Shown here in pieces: positions 12,338 through 23,462 of a DNA stretch of 64,000 nucleotides. The position numbers were made by a program, and so were the translations under genes. The DNA is taken from NCBI GenBank assembly GCA_029215795.1, contig JARDYH010000003.1, positions 92,102,609 through 92,166,608 of the forward strand, given 5' to 3'. The stretch is from Anniella stebbinsi (lineage: Eukaryota > Chordata > Lepidosauria > Squamata > Anniellidae). Under the pieces are notes generated by a model, which did no database searches, had not been told where the DNA came from, and saw nothing but the letters and a program-made list of their open reading frames with translations. Numbering within the stretch: position 1 is the stretch's first letter; each line of letters opens with the position of its first letter.

Positions 12338-12656
12338 TAGGGTGACCAGATAAAATCCAGGTCAGGGCTCATGTAACTTTAACAGTTGTAGAGAAAAAGG
12401 AATTTCAGCCAGTGTCATTTGTATGCAATTAGTTCCTGATGAAATTCCCTCTTCATCACAACTGTTAAAGTTGCAGGAGCCCTGCCTTTTTTGTATATGG
12501 TCACTCTAGTATAGCACATGCACCTTTAACTGCTGTGATGAAGAGGGAATATCACCAGGATCTAATTGCATACAAATGACACTGGCTGAAATTCCCCTTT
12601 CTCCACAACTGTTAAAGTTACATGAGCCCCGACCTGGATTTTATCTGGTCAGCCTA
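12338..12656. mobile_element. 320-bp palindromic hAT MITE, copy 1
   Basis: The two halves are inverted copies. The ends are TAGGGTGACCAGATAAAA and its near complement (…CTGGTCAGCCTA). It is flanked on both sides by TGCTATCA, an exact 8-bp duplication (12330-12337 and 12657-12664) that is part of the interrupted CR1. An 8-bp duplication is the hAT hallmark. It has no coding capacity. Other copies: 25246, 31117, 40658 (split), 43299. Confidence 0.9.
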
Positions 12657-13766
12657 TGCTATCATGTCTCCTCTCAATCTTCTCTTCTCCAGGCTAAACA
12701 TGCCCAGTTCTTTCAATCTCTCTTCATAGGGCTTTGTTTCCAGACCCCTGATCATCCTTGTTGCCCTCCTCTGAACACACTCCAGATTGTCTGCATCCTT
12801 TTTGAAGTGTGGTGCCCAGAACTGGGCGCAATACTCAAGATGGGGCCTAACCAGTGCTGAATAGAGGGGAACCAGTACCTCACGTGATTTGGAAGCTATA
12901 CTTCTATTAATGCAGCGCAAAATAGCATTTGCTTTTTTTGCAGTCACATCACACTGTTGGCTCATATTCAGCTTGTGATCTACAACAATTCCAAGACCCT
13001 TCTCGCTTGTCGTATTGCTAAGCCAAGTATCCCCCATCTTGTAACTACATTTGGTTTCTTTTTCCTAGGTGTAGAACTTGGCATTTATCCCTATTAAATT
13101 TCATTCTGTTGTTTTCAGCCCAGTGCTCCAGTCTATCAAGATCACTTTGGAGTCTGTTTCTGTCTTCCAGGGTATTAGCAATCCCACTCAATTTTGTGTC
13201 GTCTGCAAATTTGATAAGCATTCCCTGCATCTCCTCATCCAAATCATTAATAAAAATGTTGAAGAGCACTGGGCCCAGGACTGAGCCCTGCGGTACCCCG
13301 CTCGTTACCTCCCCTCAGTGTGAAAAGGTACCATTGATAAGCACTCTTTGAGTCCGATTCTGTAGCCAACTGTGGATCCACCTAATAGGTGTTCCATCTA
13401 GCCCACTTTTCACTAGTTTGTTAATCAAAATGTCATGGGGCACTTTGTCAAAAGCTTTGGTGAAGTCAAGATATACTATGTCCACAGCATTCCCACAGTC
13501 CACAAGGGAGGTTACCCGATCAAAAAATGAGATCAGATTAGTCTGACAGGATTTGTTCTTGACAAATACATGCTGGCTTCCAGTCATCACTGCATAGTTT
13601 TCAAGGTATTTAAAGATTGACTTCTTTATAGTCTGTTCCAAAATGTTATCTTTTTTGTCCTTTTTGAAGAGACAACATTACCCCTCCTCCAGTCTTCCAG
13701 CACTTCACCTGTCTTCCATGATTTCGCAAATATAATAGACAGTGGTTCTGAGAGTTCTTCTGCCAG

Positions 13767-14895
13767 CTTTATTATTATCATTATTATCATTATTATTATT
13801 ATTATTATTATCATCATCTATTACATTTATATACTGCCCCATAGCCGAAGCTTTCTAGGCAGTTTACAAAAATTAAAAGATTGAACATTAAAAAGTCAAT
13901 ATACAAAATTTTAAACCATAAAATATAAAACAGCTGATATTTAAAACATTTTAAACTAGGGATGTGCACGGATCTGCATCCGGATCTGGGAGGTCAAGAT
14001 TGGGCCCGATCCGATCCACCTCAGATCTGGATCCAGATCCGCTCCGGGTCCGTGCAGAGTCCGCTCTCCCTGCTCTCTCCCTCCCCCCAATCGCCCTGCT
14101 TACCTGCAGCCTCCTCCACGTCGTCCGTGTCGTCCTCTGGCCTCCTCGATGTCAGCCGGCTGCTTTCCTGCTTGCGCCGGGTGATAACATCACCCGCCGC
14201 TACTGGCAAATGCAGCCGGCCGACATCGAGGAGGCAGGAGGATGCAGAAGATGACGCGGAGAAGGCTGCAGGTAAGCAAGGCAATTGGGGAGAGGGAGGG
14301 AGAGAGTGGGGAGAGTGGGAGGGAGGGCTCTGCATGGACCCAGAGTGGATTCAGATTGCGGATCCTATCCGGCCCAATCCGATCCAGATTCGGGATCCTG
14401 CTCTGGCTCCGGTCATAGTCCTATTTTAAACTTTTAAGCCTGACCACAAAGTCAGTTAAAACCTCAACTTAAGCTGTTAATATGCCTGGGAGAAAAGAAA
14501 AGTTTTGACCTGGCACTGGTGTTGGCGCCAGGCGGGTCTCATCGGGGAGATCATTCCATAATTGGGAGGCCACCACAGAGAAGGCCCTCTCCCTTGTTGT
14601 CATCCTCTGAGCTTACCTCGGAGTAGGCACCCGGAGGAGGACCTTTGATGTTGAGCATAGTGTACGGGTAGGTTAATGTTGGGAAAGGCGTTCCATCAGG
14701 TATTGTGGTCCCAAACCGTGTAAGGCTTTATAAGTTAAAACCAGCACCTTGAATCAGGCTCAGAAACGTACAGGCAGTCAATGCAAGTGGGCCAGAATCG
14801 GTCTTACATGTTCGAACCTTCTGGTTCCTGTTACCAATCTGGCTGCTGCATTTTGCACAAGCTGCAGTTTCCGAACCGTCTTCAAAGGCAGCCCT
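13767..14895 (-). mobile_element. L2-clade LINE inserted into CR1
   Basis: The CR1 reading breaks at 'ttctgccagctttatta' and resumes at 'tattactctagg', so the intervening DNA is an insertion. From 14895 down to 14430 it shows the L2 3' UTR blocks. At 13770-13930 is the L2 3' end ('ctgccccatagccgaag' complement), finished by an (ATT)n tail of interrupted type. It is 5'-truncated with no RT left. It carries a 467-bp hAT element at 13957-14423. Confidence 0.75.
13957..14423. mobile_element. 467-bp hAT element with TAGGGATGTGCAC end
   Basis: Flanked by the exact 8-bp duplication TTTTAAAC (13949-13956 and 14424-14431), as expected for hAT. The halves are inverted copies of each other: 'ggatctggatccagatcc' on one side and 'gattcagattgcggatcc' on the other, around a GC-rich centre. 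Frames on both strands over it (13962-14429 and 14021-14335) are near mirror images produced by the palindrome and are not genes. It is inserted in the L2 copy, so it is the youngest layer of this nest. Confidence 0.85.
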
Positions 14896-16480
14896 ATTAC
14901 TCTAGGATGCAGTTCGTCGGGCCCTGGAGATTTGAATTCATTCAAAGAAATTAGATGTTCCTTGACAATTTGTTTATCAATCTCAAACTGCAAGCCTGTC
15001 CCTTCAGCTTGTACACTTTTTCCAGGGGGGCCATAGACCCGCTTTTGTGAGAAGACTGAGCCAAAGTGGGAATTGAGCACTTCGGCCTTTTCTTTGTCAT
15101 CTGTTACCAATTTGCCATCTTCATGAAGCAATTGAACCACCATTTCTTTCCTCTGTCTTTTACTATTCACGTATCTGAAGAAAGCCTTTTTATTGCTTTT
15201 AGCATCACTCTCTAGCCTCAGCTCCTTCTCAGCTTTAGCCTTCCTGATACCATTCCGGCACTTCTGTGATACTTGTTTGTACTCTTCTTTTGTAGCCTGG
15301 CCTTCCTTTTACTTCCTATATGTATCCTTTTTATTTTCAGGTTATCTCTAAGCTTTTTGTGGAGCTACATTGGTTTCTTCTGTTGTCTTCTATCTTTTTT
15401 CCTTGTTGGGATTGTTTGTAATTGTGCCTTTAAAATTTCCTTTTTAAAAAACTCCCACCCATCTTGGACTTTTTTTCTCCTTAGGGTCACTTGCCATAGG
15501 ACCTTACTTATAATAGTTCTAAGTTTATTAAAATCACCTTTCCTGAAATCCAGAGTACATGTATGGCTACATTCAGCGTTTGCTTCCTTTAAAATCAAGA
15601 ACTCAAGTATGACATGGTCATTTTCTCCCAGAGTTCCTGTGACTGCCACTTTATCCACTAAGTCATCCCTATTGGTCAGTATGAAGTCAAGGATAGTCGT
15701 TCCTCTAGTTCCTTCCTCTACTTTCTGTAGGAGAAAGTTATCAGCCACACATGTCAGGATTTCTTGGAGGGACCACTTTTGGCAGAATTTGTCTCCCAAC
15801 AGATATCGGGGTAATTGAAGCCCCCCATCACTACTACATTGGATTTTCTTGAAACACTGACAACTTGATTTTCAAAAGTTTCATCCTCATCTTCTCCTGG
15901 ATTGGGTGGTCGGTAGTAGACTCCGACTATCATGCTCCTTTTATTCCTTTTCCCATTTATTTTAATCCAGATGCTCTCGATGGGGCTCCCAGGCTCATCC
16001 TCTTGTATTTCTGTCCAGGGATAAGTATTTTTAACATATAGTGTGACTCCGCCTTCCTTTCTATTTCTTCTGTTCTTTTTGAACAAATTATATCCTTCAA
16101 TTGCTATATTCCAGTCATGGGAGTCATCCCACCAAGTTTCAGTTATACCTATCAAATCATATTTGCCTTGATGTATTAAGAGTTCAAGTTAATTCTGTTT
16201 GTTTCCCATAGTCTGGGCATTAGTATATAGACATCAAAGCCCATGTGCTTTGTAGTCTGGCTTCTTTCCTACATTGTTGTGAACGCTGTTTTGGCGCACT
16301 ATTGGAGCTGTTCTCTCTGTTATGGTGCAGAGAGCTTCCCCAATCAGTGTCAACTCCAGATGTTCCTGATGCTGAGGTTCCTGCTGCTCAGTTCTGAGCC
16401 AGCAGTGGCCTTCCAGATAAGCCCACAAAATAAATTTGGTGGACTTCTTTATAAAGCTGCTATAGAGTTTGTTCAGCACT

Positions 16481-17939
16481 AACCCACACTCCATTTAAAA
16501 TTACATCCCATTGGCATATCCATGCATTCAACAGTAAATTTTAGATAATACATTTTCTTTAACATGTGGAATACTTTCCATAAGGCTGGGTGATCAGCTC
16601 ATTAAATGAGATTATCGTAGCTCCATACCTCTTACAAAAATGTCCGTGAATAGATGGCTGGCTAGTTGGCTAATTAAAGATGATCGCTTTTGTTCGGGTG
16701 TGCACTTCTACCTGTGCAGTAAGTATCAGCTTTAAGTTAAATTAAATAGCATTCCACAAAAACCTAATGCTGACCTGTAAAGCCACCACAATAAGGAAAT
16801 TCCAATGGCATAGGTATAACAAACGAATTCTATTTTTAATCTGAACTTCCAGAAATTGCAGGTATTTCTTTAAAGAAAATATATGTTGCCATGGTTTTTC
16901 TTCCTGGCCAAGCAATACATTACCAGTTGGATAGAAGATTAGTTCATTCCGCTTTTTAAATCCTATTTAAAATAACAAAGGCCATTCTTCAGAGGTAGCA
17001 TTTCAGGTTGTAGTGGGGGAAGGTGTGGGGGAGGTGAATATGATTCACAGGAGGGCTCCAAGGTTGCTCATAGATACATTCAAGATTAAATTTAAAAAAA
17101 ACAGTGCATTCTATGAGCATTTGTTGAGGTTACTTTTTATAGCTCTCAATAAGGAGATATGTGTTTGCGTGTTTGAAGAATAATCACATATGATTGGGAA
17201 TGCTGGAGCCTATTGCTCCCCTACCATCATTTAAGGGTGCCTCTGCTGTTCTCCATTTGGAAAGGTGCCAGTGATGGGGCAAAGTCAGTCATATGGATTT
17301 GCATTAATTCGTCCACCCGGATTTGGAATGGCTCCTTGGAAAGAATAACAGGAGGAAGTAAGAGCACTAATTGACAGGTTAAAGTTCAAAGGATGCTTTA
17401 GAACAGAGATTCTTTAACCATGCTCCACGAGCAACATTCAGCTGGTCTGAAGAAAGTTGAGAAAATGTGTACTTGGTCCTGCACTTGATTTATTTTTTTC
17501 TCTGAATTGTCCACATTACTTTAAAGGTTCTCACAAGGTGGTGATATTTATTTCTCAGCCTTTTCTAGTTAATACGTCATTCTAATTTAAATCTATTCCA
17601 GCATGTACTATATAAGGTAAACATTTGGCACAGTCTAGCAGATTGCCAGTGTCTGTTTTATGTCCTTGGCAGTGGTGTAGTGGAGCCACGGCTTCAGGGA
17701 TGCTGCACCGGCACTTTTTGATTAGCAGGGACTTTGACATCATCTGCCCCCCCCCTCTCAGAATTCCCTGTTCCTTCTGAGCTTAACTGCCATCCTGACT
17801 GTAACTGGGGGAAATGAATTTTCCTAGCAACATTATATTGTTCCCTATTGTGAAGTATTTTGGGGTGGCTTGGTTTTGAAAGGGCAATTAAGACCCATTA
17901 GCTTTACAAAAGATTTGCTCCTAGCAAATGAAAACTTCT
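16481..17939. other. Repeat-poor DNA with a possible conserved element at 16500-16980
   Basis: AT-rich, with homeobox-like TAATTAAA and CATTAAATGAGATTA boxes, and it matches no repeat family in the window. No gene seen. Possible regulatory DNA of the CAMK1D region, by inference only. Confidence 0.25.
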
Positions 17940-18690
17940 AGAACTGGTTTGTTTAAATAAATAAATATTTCTTACCTGCCTCTCCCTATGGATCTACATG
18001 GCTGCCTGCACTTTTGGAGTTTCCTTGTGGTTGTGGCTATGAGGACTGCCATAATGAGTACCTGCACTTCTAAAATTTCCACTACACTCCTGATCCTGGG
18101 AACTTAAGGTTAACATTGCCACCACAGCTTGAAGAGGATCTAATACATGGTAAAGAATTTATAACACTGAAAATCCTTTGAACAAGAACTTATGGCTCCA
18201 GCCCAAATTCCTGGAGTATTTATATGTTTGGGAAGCATATGGATCAATCTAGAACAGTCGTTTATCACAAGGGTCAATTCAAGATCCAACGAGAGCCTAG
18301 AATTAAAGCTGTTTGGTACTAGAGTTGAACATTCTGTCACTACTAAATTCCATGCAATGACAAAACCTGTAAAAACTATATCACAATCTCTCTCTTAACT
18401 TAGTAATTTTTTTTTATAATGAAGGGTATTGCTTTTATAGCACCTGATACAACTAGCCTCACTTGTTCTCTTCTAATGTCCTTCTCAATATCTATTTCCT
18501 TCTTTCAAATGTTTTGCTTTATTAACTCATGCTAGTGGCTCATTAGGAAGACCAATTTGTGGATGAAGCTCAGATTTCTGCATGAAACGCCATTTTGATT
18601 CAAGTATAAATGCCAAAGAAAGAACCCACATCATGACCCTGAACAATTAATGAGGAAGACAATTGGAAGGAGATAAGTGAATTTCCACCA
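17940..18690. other. LINE/SINE tail scrap and unannotated DNA
   Basis: 17950-17990 (an AAATAAAT run followed by 'cttacctgcctctccct') matches the scrap at 62825-62850 and looks like the complement of a retroposon 3' end. The rest holds no feature I recognise. Confidence 0.4.
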
Positions 18691-18823
18691 GACTTCTCCA
18701 ATGTGTTAGATTACAACCTGCATCACACCCAGTCTGGGTAGCAGTTGGCTATGCTGGCTGGGGAAGTTGGTTGGGAATTTGCAGTCCAGCTCTTCTGGAG
18801 GACAATAGGTTGGGGAAGGCTGA
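18691..18823. mobile_element. Short hAT-like MITE, diverged copy
   Basis: The same fold-back plan as the copy at 24657: 'ttagattacaacctgcatc' on the left, 'ggaatttgcagtcca' and 'ttctggaggacaa' on the right. It is strongly diverged. Confidence 0.5.
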
Positions 18824-18850
18824 TGCAGCCTTTGGGAACTCTTAGACTAT

Positions 18851-19162
18851 GAGCTTTATCACACCTACTATTTGCCCCCCCCCCCCCGCGGTTGCTTCTG
18901 CGGCTTCCCCCTCCGTTTCTTATTCGAGTCTAGCGTTTTGAATCACACGTGGTCAGTATTGCTGTGATACCTCAGCTGGGCCTATTGAACTTTGCCTGTT
19001 TCGGACTTTGCCCATTGAGGGATAAATCGAAACAGAAACTAAAAACTGTGATCTCGGGGGAGAGAGCAGCAGGAGGGGGACAACGTCATGCGATCCTGGC
19101 GCTGAAGAAGTTGAGCAAAGCCAAGGTGGGTGTGCTTAAAACCACCCGTGTGATAATGACCT
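18851..19162 (+). mobile_element. MITE with TTTATCACAC ends, copy 1
   Basis: Starts 'gagctttatcacacc' and ends 'cccgtgtgataatgacct', forming a terminal inverted repeat of about 14 bp. The interior has a C-run, 'ttgcttctgcggcttcccc' and 'atcgaaacagaaact', shared with 25850-26158 and 28976-29288. Non-coding. The part of the 144-codon frame over it is spurious. Confidence 0.7.
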
Positions 19163-19516
19163 GCGTCTACACCAACTTTTTGCCCAGGGTCGTCCCTGTG
19201 CAGCCAAATGATTTTTCCGCCATCCCGGGTCCTAAAACGGGCATGGAGCCACGTGAGGTGGCTCTATGCACATGGGGGGGGAGGGAAGCAATTTCACCAT
19301 TCCCAGGATGGTGGGTTGGGGGGGCACAGGGGGGTTTCCTACTTTCTCTGCCATGCACGCTCCCGGCTCCTCTGTTGCTGTAAGAAAAAAAATGGCGGCC
19401 GCAACATCCCTTTCCTGCTGAGATGTTACGTTTCCTGTTTAGAAGGTGGGGGATGATACCGGACAGGATTGCCCCCCTCCCTCCCTCCCTCTACACCCTT
19501 AGGTGTAGAAAGGGCC
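19163..19516. mobile_element. GC-rich MITE with TCTACACC ends, copy 2
   Basis: Shares ends and several internal blocks with 6275-6772, and ends 'aggtgtagaaagggcc'. It abuts the preceding MITE with no gap, so one of the two inserted at, or was trimmed to, the end of the other. Confidence 0.6.
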
Positions 19517-21149
19517 TTAATTACAAGGGATGCCATCTCCTGGAAAGTTATCCTGTGCAAGCCCAGTAGAATATGACAGGTCTCTTTGATTTCAGTGGGT
19601 CCCCTGCAGGAGTATGTTCCAGTAGGGGGTGAGCAAATGGGTGGTTTTTAGCTTATTGAGGCTCTCCTTTTCCCACCCTGATGCTCGTTTGGCCTCTTTC
19701 GCGTTCACGACTGCAAACGTGTGTTCTTTTCCGAACAGAAAAAGCGTGCATTTTCAAACAGGAAATGTTTTCCAAGAGGCCGTCTACATGATGCCATATT
19801 GTCTACTCATTCCTCCAAAACCATGCACCATTGCTACTGCGAAGCAGCATCGGCTAGCAAAAAGCACATCACTGTTGTCAGACGGCGGTATTAAGTCAAG
19901 GGACCAAAAGCCACGAACATCTTTCCCCCCCCCCTTTTTCTGGCAACTCTGCGCAACATCGTAGCTTTGAAAGCCTGTAGCAGTGCATCCGCGCTGCTAC
20001 AGTTCATTGAAATTATGTGGTATTCATCATAACTGTTCTTACTTTTCTTCCCCAGACTTTAATATCACCATGGCGATCATTACTAAGCTTGTCGAGTCCG
20101 CCAAAGCCCTGCATTGGGATCCGCCCCAAACTACACCCACTCTCTTAATCCCAACTGAAGCCACCGCTGACAGACAAGAAACAGCCATGGTGACTTTGGA
20201 GTAATGTAAAAAGTCACGGTAAAATAACACACTGAAAAAGTAGTTTCGTGGGAAGCAGCACGATGTTGCTGTGGGTTGGGGGCTGCTACATATAAACAAT
20301 GGGGTGCAGCCATTACAGGGTATATAGAGCAGATAGACAAGCCCCAAGCATACACACAAATGTACGCTTTCTTCCCATTAATCAAAGTGCGAAAATGCAG
20401 CCTTTTGAAAAAGAAGGCACTTTAAACTGGACATTTTTTTCAAAAAGGAAGCTCAAGAAAGTGTGAGCTTTTTCCGAAAAATCATATTCAGTGTTGCAAG
20501 AAGGGCATTTTTGTCAATTTTAAGACCATGAACAAAATCTCATATATTCCTACATTCCTGCGGATTGTGCTCATAACAGGTCAGGACATGCCTGCACAAT
20601 TTGTGACTCACCAAGTCAGATGCAGCTCTCACCAGCAATGTATAGTTGTTCACCAAGGGCTTGATAAAACTGGTTTTATTCCCTGAAAGGACCTACCAAA
20701 ATCAAGGCATTTGTTGAATGTCTGGCAGGCTGCAATACCTGGCTAGCAGGTGGCTTTGGCTTGGTGTAGCCTATTGAGGAACACTCCTATTTTTACTTTT
20801 CTCCTTTGCATTCCTTGATTACCTCTTCCTGCCTGCTTTTCATTTTAACCAGTTTACTTAATCCATAAAATGATCTACCGTTTTATTATATCACTATAAA
20901 TCGCTCAAATAGGCAATTGAGAACCATACAGTAGCCACGTAAAGGTTTACTGTGTGATAGAGTCAGGTTATGTTGCAAATATATTTCTTTTCCCCACAAC
21001 GGTGCCTGGAGACCTGAGTAGCTCTTGAGAAAGACTACACATCCTGAAATGCTCTAAATAAATTTTGATCGGGGATCTGATTCTCCAAATCCACAGAGAC
21101 ATGTCTGAAAGTGATAGGCACTGAAGGAATTTCAACCTGGAGAAAGAAA
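19517..21149. other. Unannotated intergenic DNA
   Basis: No gene or repeat family recognised. Overlapping frames at 19629-20385 lack any recognisable domain. Confidence 0.35.
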
Positions 21150-21641
21150 TGTCCCCTCCCTGTTGTGTGTCTGCATTTGCCTCTGTGTAATGGAAAGGGT
21201 TAAATCTACCACCTGTCAGGATTAATTGATGGCAATGCCATGTGTGAGGAGGACAAAGAGAAAAGTTTTAAAGCCAATGGAAACTCGAATGTAGTCTGTA
21301 TGACTTGCTTATAGCCAATCAGGTGAAGCATATTTTATAACTCACTCATATATGCATATCTTATCTTTGCACTTGAAACCTAATCCCTTGAGCACAAACC
21401 TATAATAGTCAGTGTTATTAGACTGTAGAGACGTTTGACCAATGAAAGTGTTTTTTACTTCTGTAACCAAAGTTTATATAAAGGTGTGAAGTCCTTTGTT
21501 CGAGAGACTCTTGATTTGCAGAAAGCCGGAGTCTCCCTGCTGCAGCAGAGTCAATAAATGGTTAAGTTGAATTCTCCAGTCTCTGGGTCTTTATTGGACA
21601 AAAGATCTCAGAGGCCATAAACTCCCACCCGTTGAGGGACA
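21150..21641 (+). mobile_element. Solo LTR, endogenous-retrovirus type
   Basis: Bounded by TGTCCC and GGGACA, the short inverted ends usual for LTRs. It holds a CCAAT box (about 21436-21441), a TATA box (TATATAA at 21475-21481), and a polyadenylation signal AATAAA (21553-21558) followed by a T-rich 'ctctgggtctttattgg' region, in the order U3-R-U5. The flanks AGAAA and ACAAA could be a 5-bp target duplication with one mismatch. No primer-binding site or gag/pol/env sequence follows, so it is a solo LTR left by recombination between two LTRs. The retroviral class is not determined. Confidence 0.65.
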
Positions 21642-21730
21642 ACAAAAGTATTGTTTCAGGTCACAAATACATCTGCAGACAAACTGCTGCAAGAATGCTT
21701 GAGTTCAGGATAATGGTTTACATGAGTCAA

Positions 21731-21857
21731 CTCTCCCCAACCTGGCGCCTTCCAGATGGTTTGGACTACAACTCCTATCAGTCCCAGCCAGGATTAACAA
21801 TGGTTTGGGCTGATGGGACTTGTAGTCCAAGAACAGCTGGAGGGCACCAGTATAAAC
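21731..21857. mobile_element. Short hAT-like MITE
   Basis: Fold-back with 'ccttccagatggtttgg', 'actacaactcctatca' on the left and 'gatgggacttgtagtcca', 'ctggagggcacca' on the right. Same family as 24657. Confidence 0.7.
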
Positions 21858-21939
21858 ATGTTCCCAAAGCATTCTTTTAAAAAAAGAAGGGGAAAAAAAG
21901 CCAATATCAAAATGGACTCTACTAAGACGATTCCAGAGG

Positions 21940-22800
21940 GTAGCTGTGACGCCCTGCCTGCACCTGTGACACTCACTAGGCTACACAACAGGGCTGTCCA
22001 TGCCACTCGCACTCAGGGCTTACTTCAACCCCCCCTGTGCTTATGACGTGTTTGAGGGTTTAGGCTTACTGCTGCTGCTCCCGTCCCGCCTTTATTCTTT
22101 TAGGCCCCACGGCTCCACAGCCCAGCACCCTAGCCCTCAAATCCCCCTTCTTCTGTCCGCTGCCACCAGTACCTCCCTCAGGTACACTTCCAAAGATCAC
22201 ACCAGTTGGATATAATTAACAAGATTTATTAACATTAAGATGATTGTTCATGTAGCACAAGCTTGATAGTTTCCTCAGGTCAATAGCGTATTGGTTACAG
22301 GCACAATGCTTAATGGTTTCAGTACTTTATGTTCATAACAATTCAAATAGAAACTCAAAGGTTCTATGTTTCTCCTGCTTACTCTACCCACCCTAAACTA
22401 CACTAAACTCTTTCCCACAATCTAGTTCCACCAAAATAACAAAACACGTTGGTCCTTCCTAGCCTCTAATCCAGTCAACAATAATTCTCTCTCTCCGCCT
22501 CACACTCTTCTCACACTTTCCTGTCCCACACTCTCCTGTCCCACACTCTCCTCTCAGCTCCTGTCAGCTCTAAAATATATACACAGCCACTCTCACATAG
22601 CCAGTCAATCTAGGCACTCCCCCGCCACCATCCAATCAGCACTCACACATGAACTCCCCCCTCCCCTTATGCTTACCCAGTTACAACATAACTGTTAGTC
22701 TATTTCACTTCTTTTAGGGCATTTTATAAACAACTACATACAATCTTTTATTTACAAGGACTTCTAAAGTAGCTGAACATCACAGTAGCCGTGTAATCTA
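21940..22800 (-). mobile_element. LTR-retroelement fragment (LTR plus leader), antisense
   Basis: Read on the minus strand it has a TATA-like box (complement of 22572-22582), then about 340 bp later an AATAAA signal (complement of 22225-22230). Beyond that is 'tggtggcagcgg' (complement near 22158-22170), of the kind found at primer-binding sites just after LTRs. The part at 21940-22150 would be the leader of the internal region. No coding domain is left. Class (Gypsy or ERV) and ends are uncertain. Confidence 0.4.
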
Positions 22801-23462
22801 CTGCAGCAAAAACAACGAAAGTCTTGTCGCACTTTAAAGGCTAAGGGTGCCTCTACAAGCTGCATTAAATTTTTTACCTCTACAGCAGCGGAGCGCTAAT
22901 CGGGAGTTGAGGCGCTTTTTCTGTCCGATTATGCGCATTATCGAATGTGCGTTAAATAGTGAGTTTTAATGTACCATGGGAGTTAAAGCGCCTTATGACC
23001 ATGTAAACATGCGATTCTCCGCATGTCAACAACTTTAAAGCGCGTTTCATGCAGGCGGTAATGCACTTCACCGCCTATCGTGTGTAGTTATTAGATGTAA
23101 ATGCGCTTCCGCAAAGATGCACATAATCGGGCAACCAGGCGCCAAACCGAATTCTTCTAGAGGGGGCCTAACAAATTTATTCTGTGCTAAACTTTCTAGC
23201 ATTATAATAGCCCACTTCATCAATGCATGGAGTATTATGGAAAGTTTGAGGTTTATATACCTGAAAAGGGGTATGGGTGGGTGTGGGTTGTAGAGTTTAG
23301 AAGGAAATGAAATGCAAATAGTACGAACAATGACAATGTTACAGTATACTCTCCATAATACTCCATGCATCTGATGAAGTGGGCTATATAGTCCATGAAA
23401 GGTTATGCTAGAATAAATTTGTTTGTCTTTAAGATGCCGCAAAACTGCTTTTTGTTCTTGTT
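22801..23462. mobile_element. Palindromic DNA element, split by a MITE
   Basis: Outer arms: 'caaatttattctgtgctaaa', 'atagcccacttcat' and 'atgcatggagtattatgg' on the left (23170-23245) mirror 'ccataatactccatgcat', 'atgaagtgggctat' and 'gctagaataaatttg' on the right (23345-23425). The left arm is broken after 'ctttaaaggctaa' by the MITE at 22845-23168. Non-coding; superfamily not determined. Confidence 0.65.
22845..23168 (-). mobile_element. 355-bp MITE family, copy 2 (324 bp)
   Basis: Begins GGGTGCCTCTACAAG and ends with the complement of GGCCCCCTCTAGAAG. It contains 'cgattatgcgcattatcg'. It interrupts the palindromic element around it and is flanked by TAA on both sides. It is shorter than the other copies by about 30 bp. 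Confidence 0.75.

Larger units (their letters stand above)
12003..16480 (-). pseudogene. CR1 LINE (ORF2: endonuclease and reverse transcriptase), antisense, nested insertions
   Basis: A long CR1 copy read from 16480 down to 12003. In protein order: apurinic-type endonuclease (15754-16155, 'ITETWWDDSHDW', 'VYYRPPNP'); linker and downstream frames (15365-15799, 14896-15170); reverse transcriptase (13315-13641, 'VYLDFTKAFDKVPHDIL'); RT with the FADDTKL catalytic box (13045-13269); and the thumb/C-terminus (12654-13037, '[16 protein letters not shown]', '[17 protein letters not shown]'). It ends at 12003-12060 with the CR1 3' end carrying 'atcatagaat', the typical short tail. The frames are broken by frameshifts and two insertions, so it is inactive. 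An L2 sits at 13767-14895 and a 319-bp MITE at 12338-12656. In life the protein would reverse-transcribe CR1 RNA at a nicked target. The assignment is firm; the exact 5' end is not. Confidence 0.9.

Noticed and set aside
13962..14429. 155-codon + frame and its minus-strand partner with similar sequence
   Set aside because: Both arise from one palindromic hAT element, so the two strands encode mirror versions; not a gene.
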